From Pseudomonas soli (GTDB taxonomy: Bacteria; Pseudomonadota; Gammaproteobacteria; Pseudomonadales; Pseudomonadaceae): 64,000 nt of DNA. Below, in pieces: positions 1-8,861 of this stretch. A program made the translations under genes and the position numbers. The notes under the pieces were generated by a model. It was not told where the DNA came from and searched no databases. It was given only the letters and a program-made list of their open reading frames with translations. Position 1 is the stretch's first letter, and each line of letters opens with the position of its first letter. Location: contig NZ_FOEQ01000012.1 of the NCBI RefSeq assembly GCF_900110655.1, positions 1 to 64,000 on the forward strand, read 5' to 3'.

Positions 1-9
1 CGGCGAGTC

Positions 10-35
10 ACTTTTTGTCAAACGCGACAAAAAGT
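10..35. repeat. Perfect 10-bp inverted repeat
   Basis: ACTTTTTGTC and GACAAAAAGT flank a 6-base loop. The right arm has no following T-run on the plus strand. On the minus strand the hairpin lies more than 300 bases beyond the queG stop, so a terminator role is possible but not clear. Confidence 0.5.
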
Positions 36-280
36 AACCAAAAAACGCTGCGCTCCATTCATCCGGCCCTCCGCTTCGCTCCGGGTTCCCTCACTCCGGC
101 CTTACTCCCGGGAGGACCGCGCTGAACGCCCCATCCTGGGGCGCAGCGCTTGACGGGCATTCATGCCCGTCACCTCCCTCCGCAAGACCTGCGTTCGGCC
201 TCCTGAAGTCGCGAAGTTACGGGCGGCGCCTGCACTGGCGCAGCTGGCGCTCGCAGGCTATGGGGTTGACCTTTTGATCG

Positions 281-322
281 CCAAAGGCAAAGGCAAAGAC
301 AAAGGCAAAGGCAAAGGCAAAG
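281..322. repeat. GGCAAA hexamer tandem repeat
   Basis: About seven imperfect copies of a 6-base unit (GGCAAA, with CCAAAG and GACAAA variants) lie just past the 3' end of queG. This is a simple-sequence repeat whose copy number could vary between strains by slippage. Confidence 0.75.
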
Positions 323-337
323 TCGAAGCAGCGAGCT

Positions 338-1402
338 TCAAAGGGCGTTGTGGCGAGCCAGGGCCCATTCCACGTGTTCGCGTACCAGCTCCGAAGGATC
401 ATCCCGCCGCGCATTGAGCGCCTCCAGCACGGGGATGGTCGACGGGGCGTTGCCAAGCCCCACCGCGAGGTTGCGCAGGAACCGTTCATACCCCGCCCGG
501 CGCAATGGCGAGCCTTCGGTGCAGCCGAGAAAACGCTTTTCATCCCACAGGAACAGTTCGGCCAGCTCGATATTGTCCAGCCCCCGGCGGGGCATGAAGT
601 CGTCTTCGGTCGTGGTCTTGGCGAAACGGTTCCACGGGCAGACGATCTGGCAATCGTCGCAACCAAACACTCGGTTACCGATCAATGAACGCAGTTCCAT
701 TGGAATGGCCCCGCGCAATTCGATGGTCAGGTACGAGATGCAGCGCCGGGCATCGAGCTGATAGGGCCCGACGAACGCCTGGGTCGGGCAGATGTCCAGG
801 CAGGCCTGGCACCGCCCGCAATGATCGCTACCCTGCACGCCGTCGATCGGCAGCGGCAAGTCGACGAACAACTCGGCGAGGAAGAAATAGCTGCCCGCCT
901 TGCGGTTGAGCAGCAGGGTGTTCTTGCCTATCCAGCCAAGGCCGGCCTCCTGGGCCAGGGCTTTCTCCAGCACCGGAGCGCTGTCGACGAAGGCGCGGTA
1001 GCCGAACGGGCCGATGGCTTCCTGGATGCGGTCGGCGAAGTGCTGCACCCGCTTGCGCACCAGCTTGTGATAGTCGCGGCCCAGGGCATAGCGCGAGATG
1101 TAGGCTTTTTCAGGGTCCGCCAAGCGCTTTGCCATCTGCGTGTCGCCGGGCAGGTAGTCCATGCGCAGCGAGATCACCCGCAAGGTGCCGGGTATCAGCT
1201 CGGCCGGGCGCGAGCGCTTGTTGCCATGCTCGCCCATGTACTCCATCTCGCCATTGTGGCCAGCGGCCAGCCAACGCTGCAGGTGCTGTTCGTGCTCGCC
1301 AAGGTCGACACCGGCGATGCCGACATGGGCAAAACCGAGTTCGCGGCCCCAATCCTTGATCGATTGGGCCAGTGTGGCGATGTCTGGAAGGTCGGCGGAC
1401 AT
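338..1402 (-). CDS. queG: Epoxyqueuosine reductase
   Basis: Catalyses the last step of queuosine synthesis, reducing epoxyqueuosine to queuosine in the wobble position of GUN-anticodon tRNAs; cytosolic, cobalamin- and Fe-S-dependent. The 354-residue protein has the family's two [4Fe-4S] motifs (HCGRCQACLDICP near residues 194-206 and CDDCQIVCPW near 248-257). The conserved FVDSAPVLE segment (Asp at about 140) is the proposed catalytic site, and the C-terminal tail is HEAT-like. The frame stays open upstream to 1468, but the start at 1402 (MSADLPDI) gives the usual family N-terminus. It is divergent from nnrD, with about 64 bases between the starts. Confidence 0.95.
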   Translation of the reverse strand: MSADLPDIATLAQSIKDWGRELGFAHVGIAGVDLGEHEQHLQRWLAAGHNGEMEYMGEHGNKRSRPAELIPGTLRVISLRMDYLPGDTQMAKRLADPEKAYISRYALGRDYHKLVRKRVQHFADRIQEAIGPFGYRAFVDSAPVLEKALAQEAGLGWIGKNTLLLNRKAGSYFFLAELFVDLPLPIDGVQGSDHCGRCQACLDICPTQAFVGPYQLDARRCISYLTIELRGAIPMELRSLIGNRVFGCDDCQIVCPWNRFAKTTTEDDFMPRRGLDNIELAELFLWDEKRFLGCTEGSPLRRAGYERFLRNLAVGLGNAPSTIPVLEALNARRDDPSELVREHVEWALARHNAL

Positions 1403-1432
1403 GTATGAACAAGCATTACAAGCGGAGGTGCG

Positions 1433-1438
1433 TATAAT
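1433..1438 (+). promoter_or_regulatory. Candidate -10 box for nnrD
   Basis: A perfect TATAAT lies in the short queG/nnrD divergent gap, 29 bases before the nnrD ATG. No good -35 hexamer is found at 16-18 bases upstream, so the assignment rests on the -10 alone. Confidence 0.4.
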
Positions 1439-1466
1439 TCTGCCAGACATCGGAGCCTTTGACCCC

Positions 1467-2318
1467 ATGCCTCAGACCAAACACCCCCCATTACCGCTCA
1501 GCAGCCTGACCTTGGCCAGGTTGCCGCCACGTGCTGCTGATGCCCACAAGGGCGATTTCGGCCATGTGCTGGTGGTCGGCGGCGACCTGGGCACAGGCGG
1601 CGCGGTCATGCTCAGTGGCGAGGCGGCGTTGCGTTGCGGCGCCGGCCTGGTCAGCGTCGCCACCCGCCCCGAGCACGTAGCTGCGGGGCTGACACGCCTG
1701 CCCGAGACCATGTGGCTGGGCGTGAGCTCGGCCAACCAGCTGATGCCGCTGCTCGAGCGTGCCACGGTGCTGGTGGTCGGCCCTGGCCTCGGCCAGGCCG
1801 GGTGGGGGCGCAGCCTGTTGTCGGCGGTGGCCAATGCCCACCGACCACAGGTGTGGGACGCCGATGCGCTCAACTTGCTGGCGCGCACGCCACTGGCACT
1901 GCCCAGCGGCAGCATCCTCACCCCGCACCCCGGCGAGGCCGCGCGCCTGCTGGGGATTTCCACCGAGGCGGTGCAGGCTGACCGGCCGGGTGCGGCGCGC
2001 AAGCTTGCGCGTCGTTACGCCAGCGTCTGTGTGCTCAAGGGCGCCGGCACGTTGGTGGCCGACCCTGCCGGGCAACTGGCTTTTTGCGGCCGTGGGCACC
2101 CAGCCATGGCCGGTGCCGGATTGGGCGATGTGTTGACTGGCGTGCTGGCAGCCTTGCTGGCCCAGGGGCTGGATGCCTGGCAGGCCGCGTGCCTGGGGGT
2201 GTGGCTGCATGCGTGCGCCGGCGAGCGGTTGGGTGTCAAAGGTAGAGGGCTGGCGGCCAGTGATCTGGTGCCGGTCATTAGAGCGTTATTGGAGGAGCAT
2301 TCAGCGTGTCAGGCATAA
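1467..2318 (+). CDS. nnrD: ADP-dependent (S)-NAD(P)H-hydrate dehydratase
   Basis: Repairs damaged NADHX/NADPHX by ADP-dependent dehydration; cytosolic metabolite repair. The 283-residue protein has the ribokinase-like fold signatures of this family: the HVLVVGG start strand, LTPHPGEAARL, and the nucleotide-binding GAGLGDVLTG segment near the C-terminus. Many bacterial homologues are about 500-residue fusions with an N-terminal NAD(P)HX epimerase domain. Only the dehydratase half is present here, and no epimerase gene adjoins it. The start at 1467 (MPQTKHPP) is chosen because the frame upstream runs back through the queG coding region. Its 3' end overlaps tsaE by 13 bases, suggesting co-translation. 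Confidence 0.9.
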   Translation: MPQTKHPPLPLSSLTLARLPPRAADAHKGDFGHVLVVGGDLGTGGAVMLSGEAALRCGAGLVSVATRPEHVAAGLTRLPETMWLGVSSANQLMPLLERATVLVVGPGLGQAGWGRSLLSAVANAHRPQVWDADALNLLARTPLALPSGSILTPHPGEAARLLGISTEAVQADRPGAARKLARRYASVCVLKGAGTLVADPAGQLAFCGRGHPAMAGAGLGDVLTGVLAALLAQGLDAWQAACLGVWLHACAGERLGVKGRGLAASDLVPVIRALLEEHSACQA

Positions 2319-2779
2319 CCCTGTTTCTGGGCGACGAGGACGCCACCGTCGCCTTTGGCGCGAAACTGGCCGAAGTGACCAAAGGTCATGGTGTGATTTT
2401 TCTCGAGGGCGACCTGGGGGCCGGCAAAACCACCCTGTCCCGCGGGCTGATCCGGGGCCTGGGTCATACCGGCCCGGTGAAAAGTCCGACATTTACCGTG
2501 GTTGAACCCTACGAGATAGGTGATGTTCGCGCCTTCCATTTCGACCTCTATCGTCTGGTCGACCCGGAAGAGCTTGAATTCATGGGCATTCGCGATTATT
2601 TCGAGGGCGATGCATTGTGCCTGTTCGAATGGCCCGATAAAGGTGCGGGCGTTTTGCCAAAGCCCGACCTGACCATTACCATAAGCCCGCAAGCGGGCGG
2701 ACGTTCGCTGAACCTTTCGCCGCAGGGGGCACGCGGCGAAGCCTGGTGTGCCGTTCTGGCCAAAGAATTCATACAGTAA
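2306..2779 (+). CDS. tsaE: tRNA t6A biosynthesis ATPase TsaE
   Basis: ATPase subunit that works with TsaB and TsaD to make N6-threonylcarbamoyladenosine at position 37 of ANN-decoding tRNAs. The 157-residue protein is of normal family length, with a Walker A (GDLGAGKTT, about residues 34-42), the SPTFTVV switch segment and a HFDLYRL motif. Translation starts at a GTG inside the end of nnrD, with GGAGG about 10 bases upstream. It is followed directly by amiB. The nnrD-tsaE-amiB-mutL-miaA-hfq order is typical of pseudomonads. Confidence 0.95.
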   Translation: MSGITLFLGDEDATVAFGAKLAEVTKGHGVIFLEGDLGAGKTTLSRGLIRGLGHTGPVKSPTFTVVEPYEIGDVRAFHFDLYRLVDPEELEFMGIRDYFEGDALCLFEWPDKGAGVLPKPDLTITISPQAGGRSLNLSPQGARGEAWCAVLAKEFIQ

Positions 2780-2791
2780 GTGGGGAAAGGT

Positions 2792-4222
2792 ATGCGCATA
2801 CGCGCACTGGTCGCTGTCGTTGGGCTGCTGCTGACCGCGGTGACCGTTGACGCTCTGGCCGTCACTCAAGTCAAGAGCATGCGCCTGTGGCGCGCTCCGG
2901 ACAACACGCGGCTGGTCTTCGACCTGTCCGGGCCTGTGCAGCACAGCGTCTTCACCCTCACCGCTCCCGATCGTCTGGTGATCGACATCAACGGTGCCAC
3001 CCTGGGGGCGCCGCTGAACGTCTCCACCTCGAACACGCCGATCACCAGCGTGCGTTCGGCCCAGCGCACGCCCACCGACCTGCGCGTGGTGGTCGACCTG
3101 AAGAAAGCCGTGTCGCCGAAGAGCTTCACCCTGGCCCCGAACGCCCAGTATGGCAATCGCCTGGTGGTCGACCTGTACGACCAGGAAGCCGACGCCATCG
3201 CCGCCAGCAACCCGACACCGCCGCCGACACCGCAGCCACCGGCCACCACGCCGGCGGTGCCCGTCACCCCGGCGCAGCCGGCGATCAAGTTGCCACCGGC
3301 ACCGAGTGGCAAGCGTGACATCGTGGTCGCCATCGACGCCGGCCACGGCGGCGAAGACCCGGGCGCGTCCGGCTCGCGTGGCCAGCACGAGAAAGACATC
3401 GTGCTGGATATCGCCAAGGAACTGCAGCGCCAGATCAACTCCGAGAAGGGTTATCGCGCCGAGCTGACCCGCACCGGCGACTACTTCATCCCGCTGCGCA
3501 AGCGCACCGAGATCGCCCGCAAGAAGGGCGCCGACCTGTTCGTCTCGATCCACGCCGACGCCGCGCCGTCCAAGGCTGCCTTCGGCGCCTCGGTGTTCGC
3601 CCTGTCCGACCGCGGTGCCACCTCCGAGACCGCCCGCTGGCTGGCCGACACGGAAAACCGCTCCGACCTGATCGGCGGTGCCGGCAACGTCAGCCTCGAC
3701 GACAAGGACCGCATGCTGGCCGGCGTGCTGCTCGACTTGTCGATGACCGCCACCCTCAGTTCCAGCCTCAATGTCGGGCAGAAGGTGCTTGGCAACATGG
3801 GCCGGGTCACGCCGCTGCACAAGCAGCGGGTGGAGCAGGCCGGGTTTATGGTGTTGAAGTCGCCGGACATCCCTTCGATCCTCGTTGAAACCGGGTTCAT
3901 CTCCAATGCCAACGAGGCGGCCAAGCTGGCTACCCGCAGTCATCAGCAGGCCTTGGCGCGTTCGATCCATACCGGTGTGCGTCAGTTCTTCCAGCAGAAC
4001 CCGCCGCCTGGCACCTACATTGCCTGGCTGCGTGACAGCGGCAAGATCGCCGAGGGCCCGCGTGAGCACACCGTGCGACCGGGCGAGACCCTGGCGATGA
4101 TCGCCGTGCGCTACCAGGTGAGTGTTGCCGCCCTGCGCAGCAGCAACAGCCTGAAAAGCGATGAGTTGAAAGTCGGCCAGCACCTCGACATTCCGACCAC
4201 CGCCCTGGCGTCCCAGCGATGA
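2792..4222 (+). CDS. amiB: N-acetylmuramoyl-L-alanine amidase with AMIN and LysM domains
   Basis: Periplasmic zinc amidase that cleaves the amide bond between MurNAc and the stem peptide during septum splitting. The 476-residue precursor has a Sec signal peptide (about 1-24), an AMIN domain (about 25-130), a Pro-rich linker (about 140-170), an Amidase_3 domain with the zinc-ligand segment AIDAGHGGEDPGA and VSIHADA, and a C-terminal LysM (HTVRPGETLAMIAVRYQVS). A GTG abutting the tsaE stop (2780) is possible, but ATG 2792 has GGGAAAGG just before it and gives a proper signal peptide. The stop overlaps the mutL ATG by 4 bases. Confidence 0.93.
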   Translation: MRIRALVAVVGLLLTAVTVDALAVTQVKSMRLWRAPDNTRLVFDLSGPVQHSVFTLTAPDRLVIDINGATLGAPLNVSTSNTPITSVRSAQRTPTDLRVVVDLKKAVSPKSFTLAPNAQYGNRLVVDLYDQEADAIAASNPTPPPTPQPPATTPAVPVTPAQPAIKLPPAPSGKRDIVVAIDAGHGGEDPGASGSRGQHEKDIVLDIAKELQRQINSEKGYRAELTRTGDYFIPLRKRTEIARKKGADLFVSIHADAAPSKAAFGASVFALSDRGATSETARWLADTENRSDLIGGAGNVSLDDKDRMLAGVLLDLSMTATLSSSLNVGQKVLGNMGRVTPLHKQRVEQAGFMVLKSPDIPSILVETGFISNANEAAKLATRSHQQALARSIHTGVRQFFQQNPPPGTYIAWLRDSGKIAEGPREHTVRPGETLAMIAVRYQVSVAALRSSNSLKSDELKVGQHLDIPTTALASQR

Positions 4223-6117
4223 GTGGCGGCTCGCGCATCCAGCTGCTCAGCCCGCGGCTGGCCAACCAGATTGCCGCCGGCGAGGTAGTCGAACGTCCCG
4301 CGTCGGTGGCCAAGGAACTGCTGGAGAACAGCCTCGACTCCGGTGCCCGGCGTATCGAGGTCGAGGTCGAGCAGGGCGGCGTGAAGTTGCTGCGGGTGCG
4401 CGACAATGGCAGCGGCATCGCCCCTGACGACCTGCCGCTCGCCCTGGCGCGCCATGCCACCAGCAAGATTCGTGAGCTGGAAGACCTCGAAGGTGTGCTC
4501 AGCCTCGGGTTTCGCGGCGAGGCGCTGGCATCGATCAGCTCGGTCGCCCGCCTGACCCTCACCTCGCGTACTGCCGAGGCGAGCGAGGCCTGGCAGGTGG
4601 AGACCGAGGGGCGCGACATGCTCCCGCGGGTGCAGCCGGCGGCTCATCCGGTCGGCACCTCGGTCGAAGTGCGTGACCTGTTCTTCAATACCCCGGCCCG
4701 ACGCAAGTTCCTCAAGGCCGAAAAGACCGAATTCGATCACCTGCAGGAGGTGATCCGGCGTCTGGCGCTGGCGCGCTTCGACGTGGGCTTTCACCTGCGG
4801 CACAACGGCAAGACCATCTTCAGCCTGCATGAGGCCGCCGACGAGATGGCGCGGGCGCGGCGCGTCGGCACCATCTGCGGCCCGGGCTTCCTCGAGCAGG
4901 CGCTGCCGATCGATGTCGAGCGCAACGGCCTGCGCCTGTGGGGTTGGGTGGGCTTGCCGACCTTCTCGCGCAGCCAGGCCGACCTGCAGTACTTCTTCGT
5001 CAATGGCCGCGCGGTGCGCGACAAGCTGGTCGCCCATGCGGTGCGCCAGGCTTATCGGGATGTGCTGTTCAATGGTCGGCACCCGACCTTCGTGCTGTTC
5101 CTCGAGTGCGACCCGACTGGCGTGGACGTCAACGTCCACCCCACCAAGCACGAAGTGCGCTTCCGTGAAGGGCGCATGGTCCATGACTTCCTCTACGGCA
5201 CCTTGCACCGTGCCCTGGCCGATGTGCGCCCGGAAGACCAGCTTGCCGCGCCGGCGGCCAGCGACGAACTGGTCCGCCCCAGCGGCTTGCAGGCTGGCGA
5301 GTTCGGCCCCCAAGGCGAAATGCGCCTGGCCTCGCCAGTGCTCGAGCAGCCTCAGGGCGAGCAGCGGGGCTTCGCTTCGAGCGGTTCGGGCGCGGGCTAT
5401 CAGTACCAGTATACGCCCAGGCCCTCCCAGCCGCTGAATGCCGGCGAGGCGCAGGCGGCCTACCGCGAGTTCTACGCCCCCCTGGACAATGCCGCCGCCG
5501 CGCCGAGCGCGTTGCCGGAAAGCCAGGGCGATATCCCACCGCTCGGCTACGCGCTGGCGCAGCTCAAGGGGATCTATATCCTTGCCGAGAACGCCGTCGG
5601 CCTGGTGCTGGTGGATATGCACGCCGCCCATGAGCGGATCATGTACGAGCGTCTGAAGGTGGCCATGGCCAGTGAAGGCTTGAGCGGCCAGCCATTGCTG
5701 GTGCCCGAGTCGCTGGCGTTGAGCCAGCGCGAAGCCGATTGCGCCGAGGAGCATGCCCAATGGTTCCAGCGCCTGGGCTTCGAACTGCAGCGCCTGGGCC
5801 CGGAAACCCTGGCGATCCGCCAGATCCCGGCCTTGCTCAAACAGGCCGAGGCTAATCGCCTGGTGCAGGATGTGCTGGCGGACCTCATGGAGTACGGCAC
5901 CAGTGACCGTATCCAGGCGCACCTCAACGAGCTGCTGGGGACCATGGCCTGCCATGGCGCGGTGCGGGCCAACCGGCGTCTGGCCATCCCGGAGATGAAC
6001 GCCTTGCTGCGCGACATGGAGAACACCGAGCGCAGCGGCCAGTGCAACCACGGCCGACCGACCTGGACTCAGATGGGCCTGGACGATCTGGACAAGCTGT
6101 TCCTGCGGGGGCGATGA
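4219..6117 (+). CDS. mutL: DNA mismatch repair protein MutL
   Basis: ATPase that links MutS mismatch recognition to strand processing. The 632-residue protein has the GHKL ATPase motifs (ENSLDSGA, DNGSGI, GFRGEALASI) in the first 110 residues, the transducer domain to about 330, a low-complexity linker (about 340-440), and a C-terminal dimerisation domain. The C-terminal domain has DMHAAHERIMYE (residues 466-477), which fits the metal-dependent endonuclease motif DQHA-x2-E-x4-E apart from Met for Gln. This agrees with methyl-independent (non-MutH) repair in pseudomonads. It overlaps amiB by 4 bases, and miaA follows after 1 base. Confidence 0.97.
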   Translation: MSGGSRIQLLSPRLANQIAAGEVVERPASVAKELLENSLDSGARRIEVEVEQGGVKLLRVRDNGSGIAPDDLPLALARHATSKIRELEDLEGVLSLGFRGEALASISSVARLTLTSRTAEASEAWQVETEGRDMLPRVQPAAHPVGTSVEVRDLFFNTPARRKFLKAEKTEFDHLQEVIRRLALARFDVGFHLRHNGKTIFSLHEAADEMARARRVGTICGPGFLEQALPIDVERNGLRLWGWVGLPTFSRSQADLQYFFVNGRAVRDKLVAHAVRQAYRDVLFNGRHPTFVLFLECDPTGVDVNVHPTKHEVRFREGRMVHDFLYGTLHRALADVRPEDQLAAPAASDELVRPSGLQAGEFGPQGEMRLASPVLEQPQGEQRGFASSGSGAGYQYQYTPRPSQPLNAGEAQAAYREFYAPLDNAAAAPSALPESQGDIPPLGYALAQLKGIYILAENAVGLVLVDMHAAHERIMYERLKVAMASEGLSGQPLLVPESLALSQREADCAEEHAQWFQRLGFELQRLGPETLAIRQIPALLKQAEANRLVQDVLADLMEYGTSDRIQAHLNELLGTMACHGAVRANRRLAIPEMNALLRDMENTERSGQCNHGRPTWTQMGLDDLDKLFLRGR

Positions 6118-6118
6118 C

Positions 6119-7090
6119 ATGAGTGCCAGACCTCCGGCGATTTTCCTCATGGGCCCGACCGCGGCCGGCAAGACCGACCTGGCGATCGAGCTGACCAGCA
6201 AGCTGCCCTGCGAGCTGATCAGTGTCGACTCGGCGCTGGTCTATCGCGGCATGGACATCGGTACCGCCAAGCCCTCCAAGGAAGTGCTGGCCGCGCATCC
6301 GCACCGCCTGATCGACATTCTCGACCCCGCCGAAAGCTACTCGGCCAAGCGTTTCTGCACCGATGCACTCCAAGCCATGGCCGAGATCACCGCGCGCGGC
6401 AAGATCCCGCTGCTGGTTGGCGGCACCATGCTCTACTACAAGGCACTGGTCGATGGCCTGGCGGACATGCCGCCAGCCGATGCCACGGTCCGCGCCGAGC
6501 TCGAGGCACAGGCGCAGGCCCTCGGCCTGGCCGAATTGCACCGGCAACTGGCCGAAGTCGATCCAGAGTCGGCGGCGCGCATTCATCCGAATGACCCGCA
6601 GCGGCTGATCCGTGCGCTTGAAGTGTACAAAGTGAGCGGCGAGAGCATGACCGCCCACCGTCAGCGTCAATACGCGCAAAGTAGCGGCGCAGACGCAGGC
6701 GCGGGCGAGCATTTGCCCTATACTGTCGCCAGCCTGGCGATAGCGCCTACAGATCGTCACATTTTGCATCAGCGAATTGCGTTACGATTTTCACAGATGC
6801 TGGAACAGGGCTTTGTCGACGAGGTCCGAACGCTGCGGGCCAGAAGTGACTTGCACGCCGAGCTGCCGTCTATAAGGGCAGTGGGGTATCGGCAGGTGTG
6901 GGACTACCTCGACGGCAAGCTGAATGAGAATGAGATGCGTGAACGCGGTATCATTGCCACGCGTCAGCTGGCCAAGCGGCAATTCACCTGGTTGCGCGGC
7001 TGGTCCGACGTCCACTGGCTGGATAGCCTGGCCTGCGACAATCTGTCCCGCACCTTGAAATACCTGGGGACCGTCTCCATATTGAGCTGA
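6119..7090 (+). CDS. miaA: tRNA dimethylallyltransferase
   Basis: Transfers the dimethylallyl group to A37 of tRNAs that read UNN codons, the first step of ms2i6A formation; cytosolic. The 323-residue protein has the P-loop GPTAAGKTDLA at residues 10-20, the SVDSALVYRGMDIGTAKP segment that holds the catalytic Asp and substrate contacts, and GGTMLYYKAL. The length is normal. It is packed one base after mutL and 94 bases before hfq. In enterobacteria and pseudomonads miaA and hfq are often co-transcribed, with extra promoters inside miaA. Confidence 0.97.
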   Translation: MSARPPAIFLMGPTAAGKTDLAIELTSKLPCELISVDSALVYRGMDIGTAKPSKEVLAAHPHRLIDILDPAESYSAKRFCTDALQAMAEITARGKIPLLVGGTMLYYKALVDGLADMPPADATVRAELEAQAQALGLAELHRQLAEVDPESAARIHPNDPQRLIRALEVYKVSGESMTAHRQRQYAQSSGADAGAGEHLPYTVASLAIAPTDRHILHQRIALRFSQMLEQGFVDEVRTLRARSDLHAELPSIRAVGYRQVWDYLDGKLNENEMRERGIIATRQLAKRQFTWLRGWSDVHWLDSLACDNLSRTLKYLGTVSILS

Positions 7091-7184
7091 GTCCCTGCCA
7101 GTTGCCGTCTATTCTTGCGAAGGGGCGGCATAATTTATCGATTTTCTTGATTTTCTATTATTGATCCTTACAGGAGTGCGGCAT

Positions 7185-7445
7185 ATGTCAAAAGGGCATT
7201 CGCTACAAGACCCTTACTTGAACACCTTGAGAAAAGAAAAAGTCCCGGTTTCGATCTATCTGGTCAACGGGATCAAGCTGCAGGGCCAGATCGAATCCTT
7301 CGACCAGTTCGTCGTGCTGCTGAAAAACACCGTCAGCCAGATGGTCTACAAGCACGCCATTTCGACCGTCGTCCCAGCACGCCCGGTTCGTCTGCCAAGC
7401 CCGACCGATGGTGAGCACGGCGACAGCGAGCCAGGCAACGCTTGA
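7185..7445 (+). CDS. hfq: RNA chaperone Hfq
   Basis: Hexameric Sm-like protein that pairs small RNAs with mRNAs and, in pseudomonads, carries Crc-dependent catabolite repression. The 86-residue protein has the Sm1 region (VSIYLVNGIKLQGQIESFDQ), the Sm2 motif (YKHAISTVVP) and a short C-terminal tail (about residues 68-86), as is usual in Pseudomonas. The start at 7185 (MSKGHSLQ) is preceded by CAGGAG. The frame is open a little further upstream, but the family N-terminus fixes the start. hflX follows after 18 bases. Confidence 0.98.
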   Translation: MSKGHSLQDPYLNTLRKEKVPVSIYLVNGIKLQGQIESFDQFVVLLKNTVSQMVYKHAISTVVPARPVRLPSPTDGEHGDSEPGNA

Positions 7446-7463
7446 AAAAAGTAGGAGCCTGCA

Positions 7464-8765
7464 TTGTTCTTTGAGCGCCACGGTGGTGGTGAGCGAGCGT
7501 TGCTCGTTCACTTGGAAGGTCAGAACCCTGAGGCGCGCGAAGACCCGCAGGAGTTTCAGGAGCTGGCGCTGTCGGCCGGAGCCGATATCGTTTCGCTGGT
7601 GACAGTGGCGCGGCATCAGCCCACCGCCAAGTTTCTGATCGGCAGTGGCAAGGTCGAGGAGTTGCGCGACCTGGTCCATTCGGCCGAAGCCGACCTTGTG
7701 ATTTTCAATCACACCCTCACGCCCAGCCAGGAACGCAACCTCGAGCGCGTCTTCGAGTGTCGCGTGCTGGACCGTACCGGGCTGATTCTCGATATCTTCG
7801 CCCAGCGGGCGCGTACTCACGAAGGCAAGCTGCAGGTCGAACTGGCCCAGCTCGAGCACATGAGCACGCGACTGGTACGCGGTTGGACCCACCTTGAGCG
7901 GCAGAAAGGCGGTATCGGCCTGCGTGGCCCGGGTGAAACCCAGCTCGAAACCGACCGCCGCCTGCTGCGGGTGCGCCTGCGCCAGATCAAGGCACGCCTG
8001 GAGAAGGTGCGCAGCCAGCGCGAGCAGGCCCGTCGTGGGCGCAAGCGCGCCGACATTCCTTCGGTGTCGCTGGTGGGTTATACCAACGCCGGTAAATCGA
8101 CCCTGTTCAACGCACTCACGCAATCCGATGTGTATGCCGCGGACCAGCTGTTCGCCACCCTCGACCCGACCTTGCGCCGGCTCGAGCTGGCCGACCTGGG
8201 GCCGATCGTGCTGGCCGACACCGTAGGTTTCATCCGCCACCTGCCGCACAAGCTGGTCGAGGCATTTCGGGCTACGCTCGAAGAGTCGAGCAACTCCGAC
8301 CTGCTGCTGCACGTGATCGATGCCCATGAGCCCGAGCGCATGGAGCAGATCGAACAGGTACTGGCGGTGCTGGGCGAGATCGGTGCCGAGAGCTTGCCGA
8401 TCCTCGAGGTCTATAACAAACTCGACCTGCTCGAAGATGTCGAGCCGCAGATCCAGCGCGATGCCGATGGCAAGCCGCAGCGGGTCTGGGTATCGGCACG
8501 CGATGGACGAGGCCTGGAGCTGGTTGGCCAGGCGATTGCCGAGTTGCTGGGGGACGATCTTTATGTCGGAACCCTGTGCCTGGAGCAACGGTTTGCCCGC
8601 CTGCGCGCGCAATTCTTTGCCCTGGGTGCCGTGCAGAGTGAAGAGCATGATGAAGAAGGGCGCAGCCTGCTGAGCGTGCGACTGCCCAGGGTCGAGCTGA
8701 ATCGCCTGGTCAGCCGCGAAGGCATGGAGCCGCAAGTGTTTGTCGAGCAACACACTTTGCAATAA
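7464..8765 (+). CDS. hflX: GTPase HflX
   Basis: Ribosome-associated GTPase of the Obg-HflX superfamily; it splits stalled 70S ribosomes under stress in E. coli. The 433-residue protein has the N-terminal HflX domain with a coiled-coil-like linker (about 150-195), then the G domain: G1 GYTNAGKST, G3 DTVGFI and G4 NKLD. The start is a TTG at 7464 with AGGAG about 7 bases upstream. This gives the usual MFFERHGGGERA N-terminus, and no in-frame ATG is better placed. It lies between hfq and hflK in the conserved order. Confidence 0.95.
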   Translation: MFFERHGGGERALLVHLEGQNPEAREDPQEFQELALSAGADIVSLVTVARHQPTAKFLIGSGKVEELRDLVHSAEADLVIFNHTLTPSQERNLERVFECRVLDRTGLILDIFAQRARTHEGKLQVELAQLEHMSTRLVRGWTHLERQKGGIGLRGPGETQLETDRRLLRVRLRQIKARLEKVRSQREQARRGRKRADIPSVSLVGYTNAGKSTLFNALTQSDVYAADQLFATLDPTLRRLELADLGPIVLADTVGFIRHLPHKLVEAFRATLEESSNSDLLLHVIDAHEPERMEQIEQVLAVLGEIGAESLPILEVYNKLDLLEDVEPQIQRDADGKPQRVWVSARDGRGLELVGQAIAELLGDDLYVGTLCLEQRFARLRAQFFALGAVQSEEHDEEGRSLLSVRLPRVELNRLVSREGMEPQVFVEQHTLQ

Positions 8766-8861
8766 ATGCCCGTCGAGGTCGCCGGGCAGCCGTGACAGGC
8801 ATTCTGTAGCATTGGACGGCGCGCCGTGGGCGCGTCTTTGCTTTATCAGATGGAGAGCGCT

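Larger units (their letters stand above)
1..337. other. Intergenic region with palindrome and hexamer repeat
   Basis: No convincing gene is seen in these 337 bases, which lie downstream of queG. They contain a perfect 10-base inverted repeat (ACTTTTTGTC at 10-19, GACAAAAAGT at 26-35) and a tandem GGCAAA-type hexamer run at about 281-322. The short open frames here consist mainly of Gly-Lys-type low-complexity codons and look spurious. Confidence 0.6.

Noticed and set aside
2309..4183. 624-codon open frame on the minus strand
   Set aside because: It lies antisense to tsaE and amiB; its His/Gly/Gln-rich composition is what a GC-rich gene gives in the opposite frame, with no recognisable domain.
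4111..6201. 696-codon open frame on the minus strand
   Set aside because: Fully antisense to mutL; no start signal and no family likeness.
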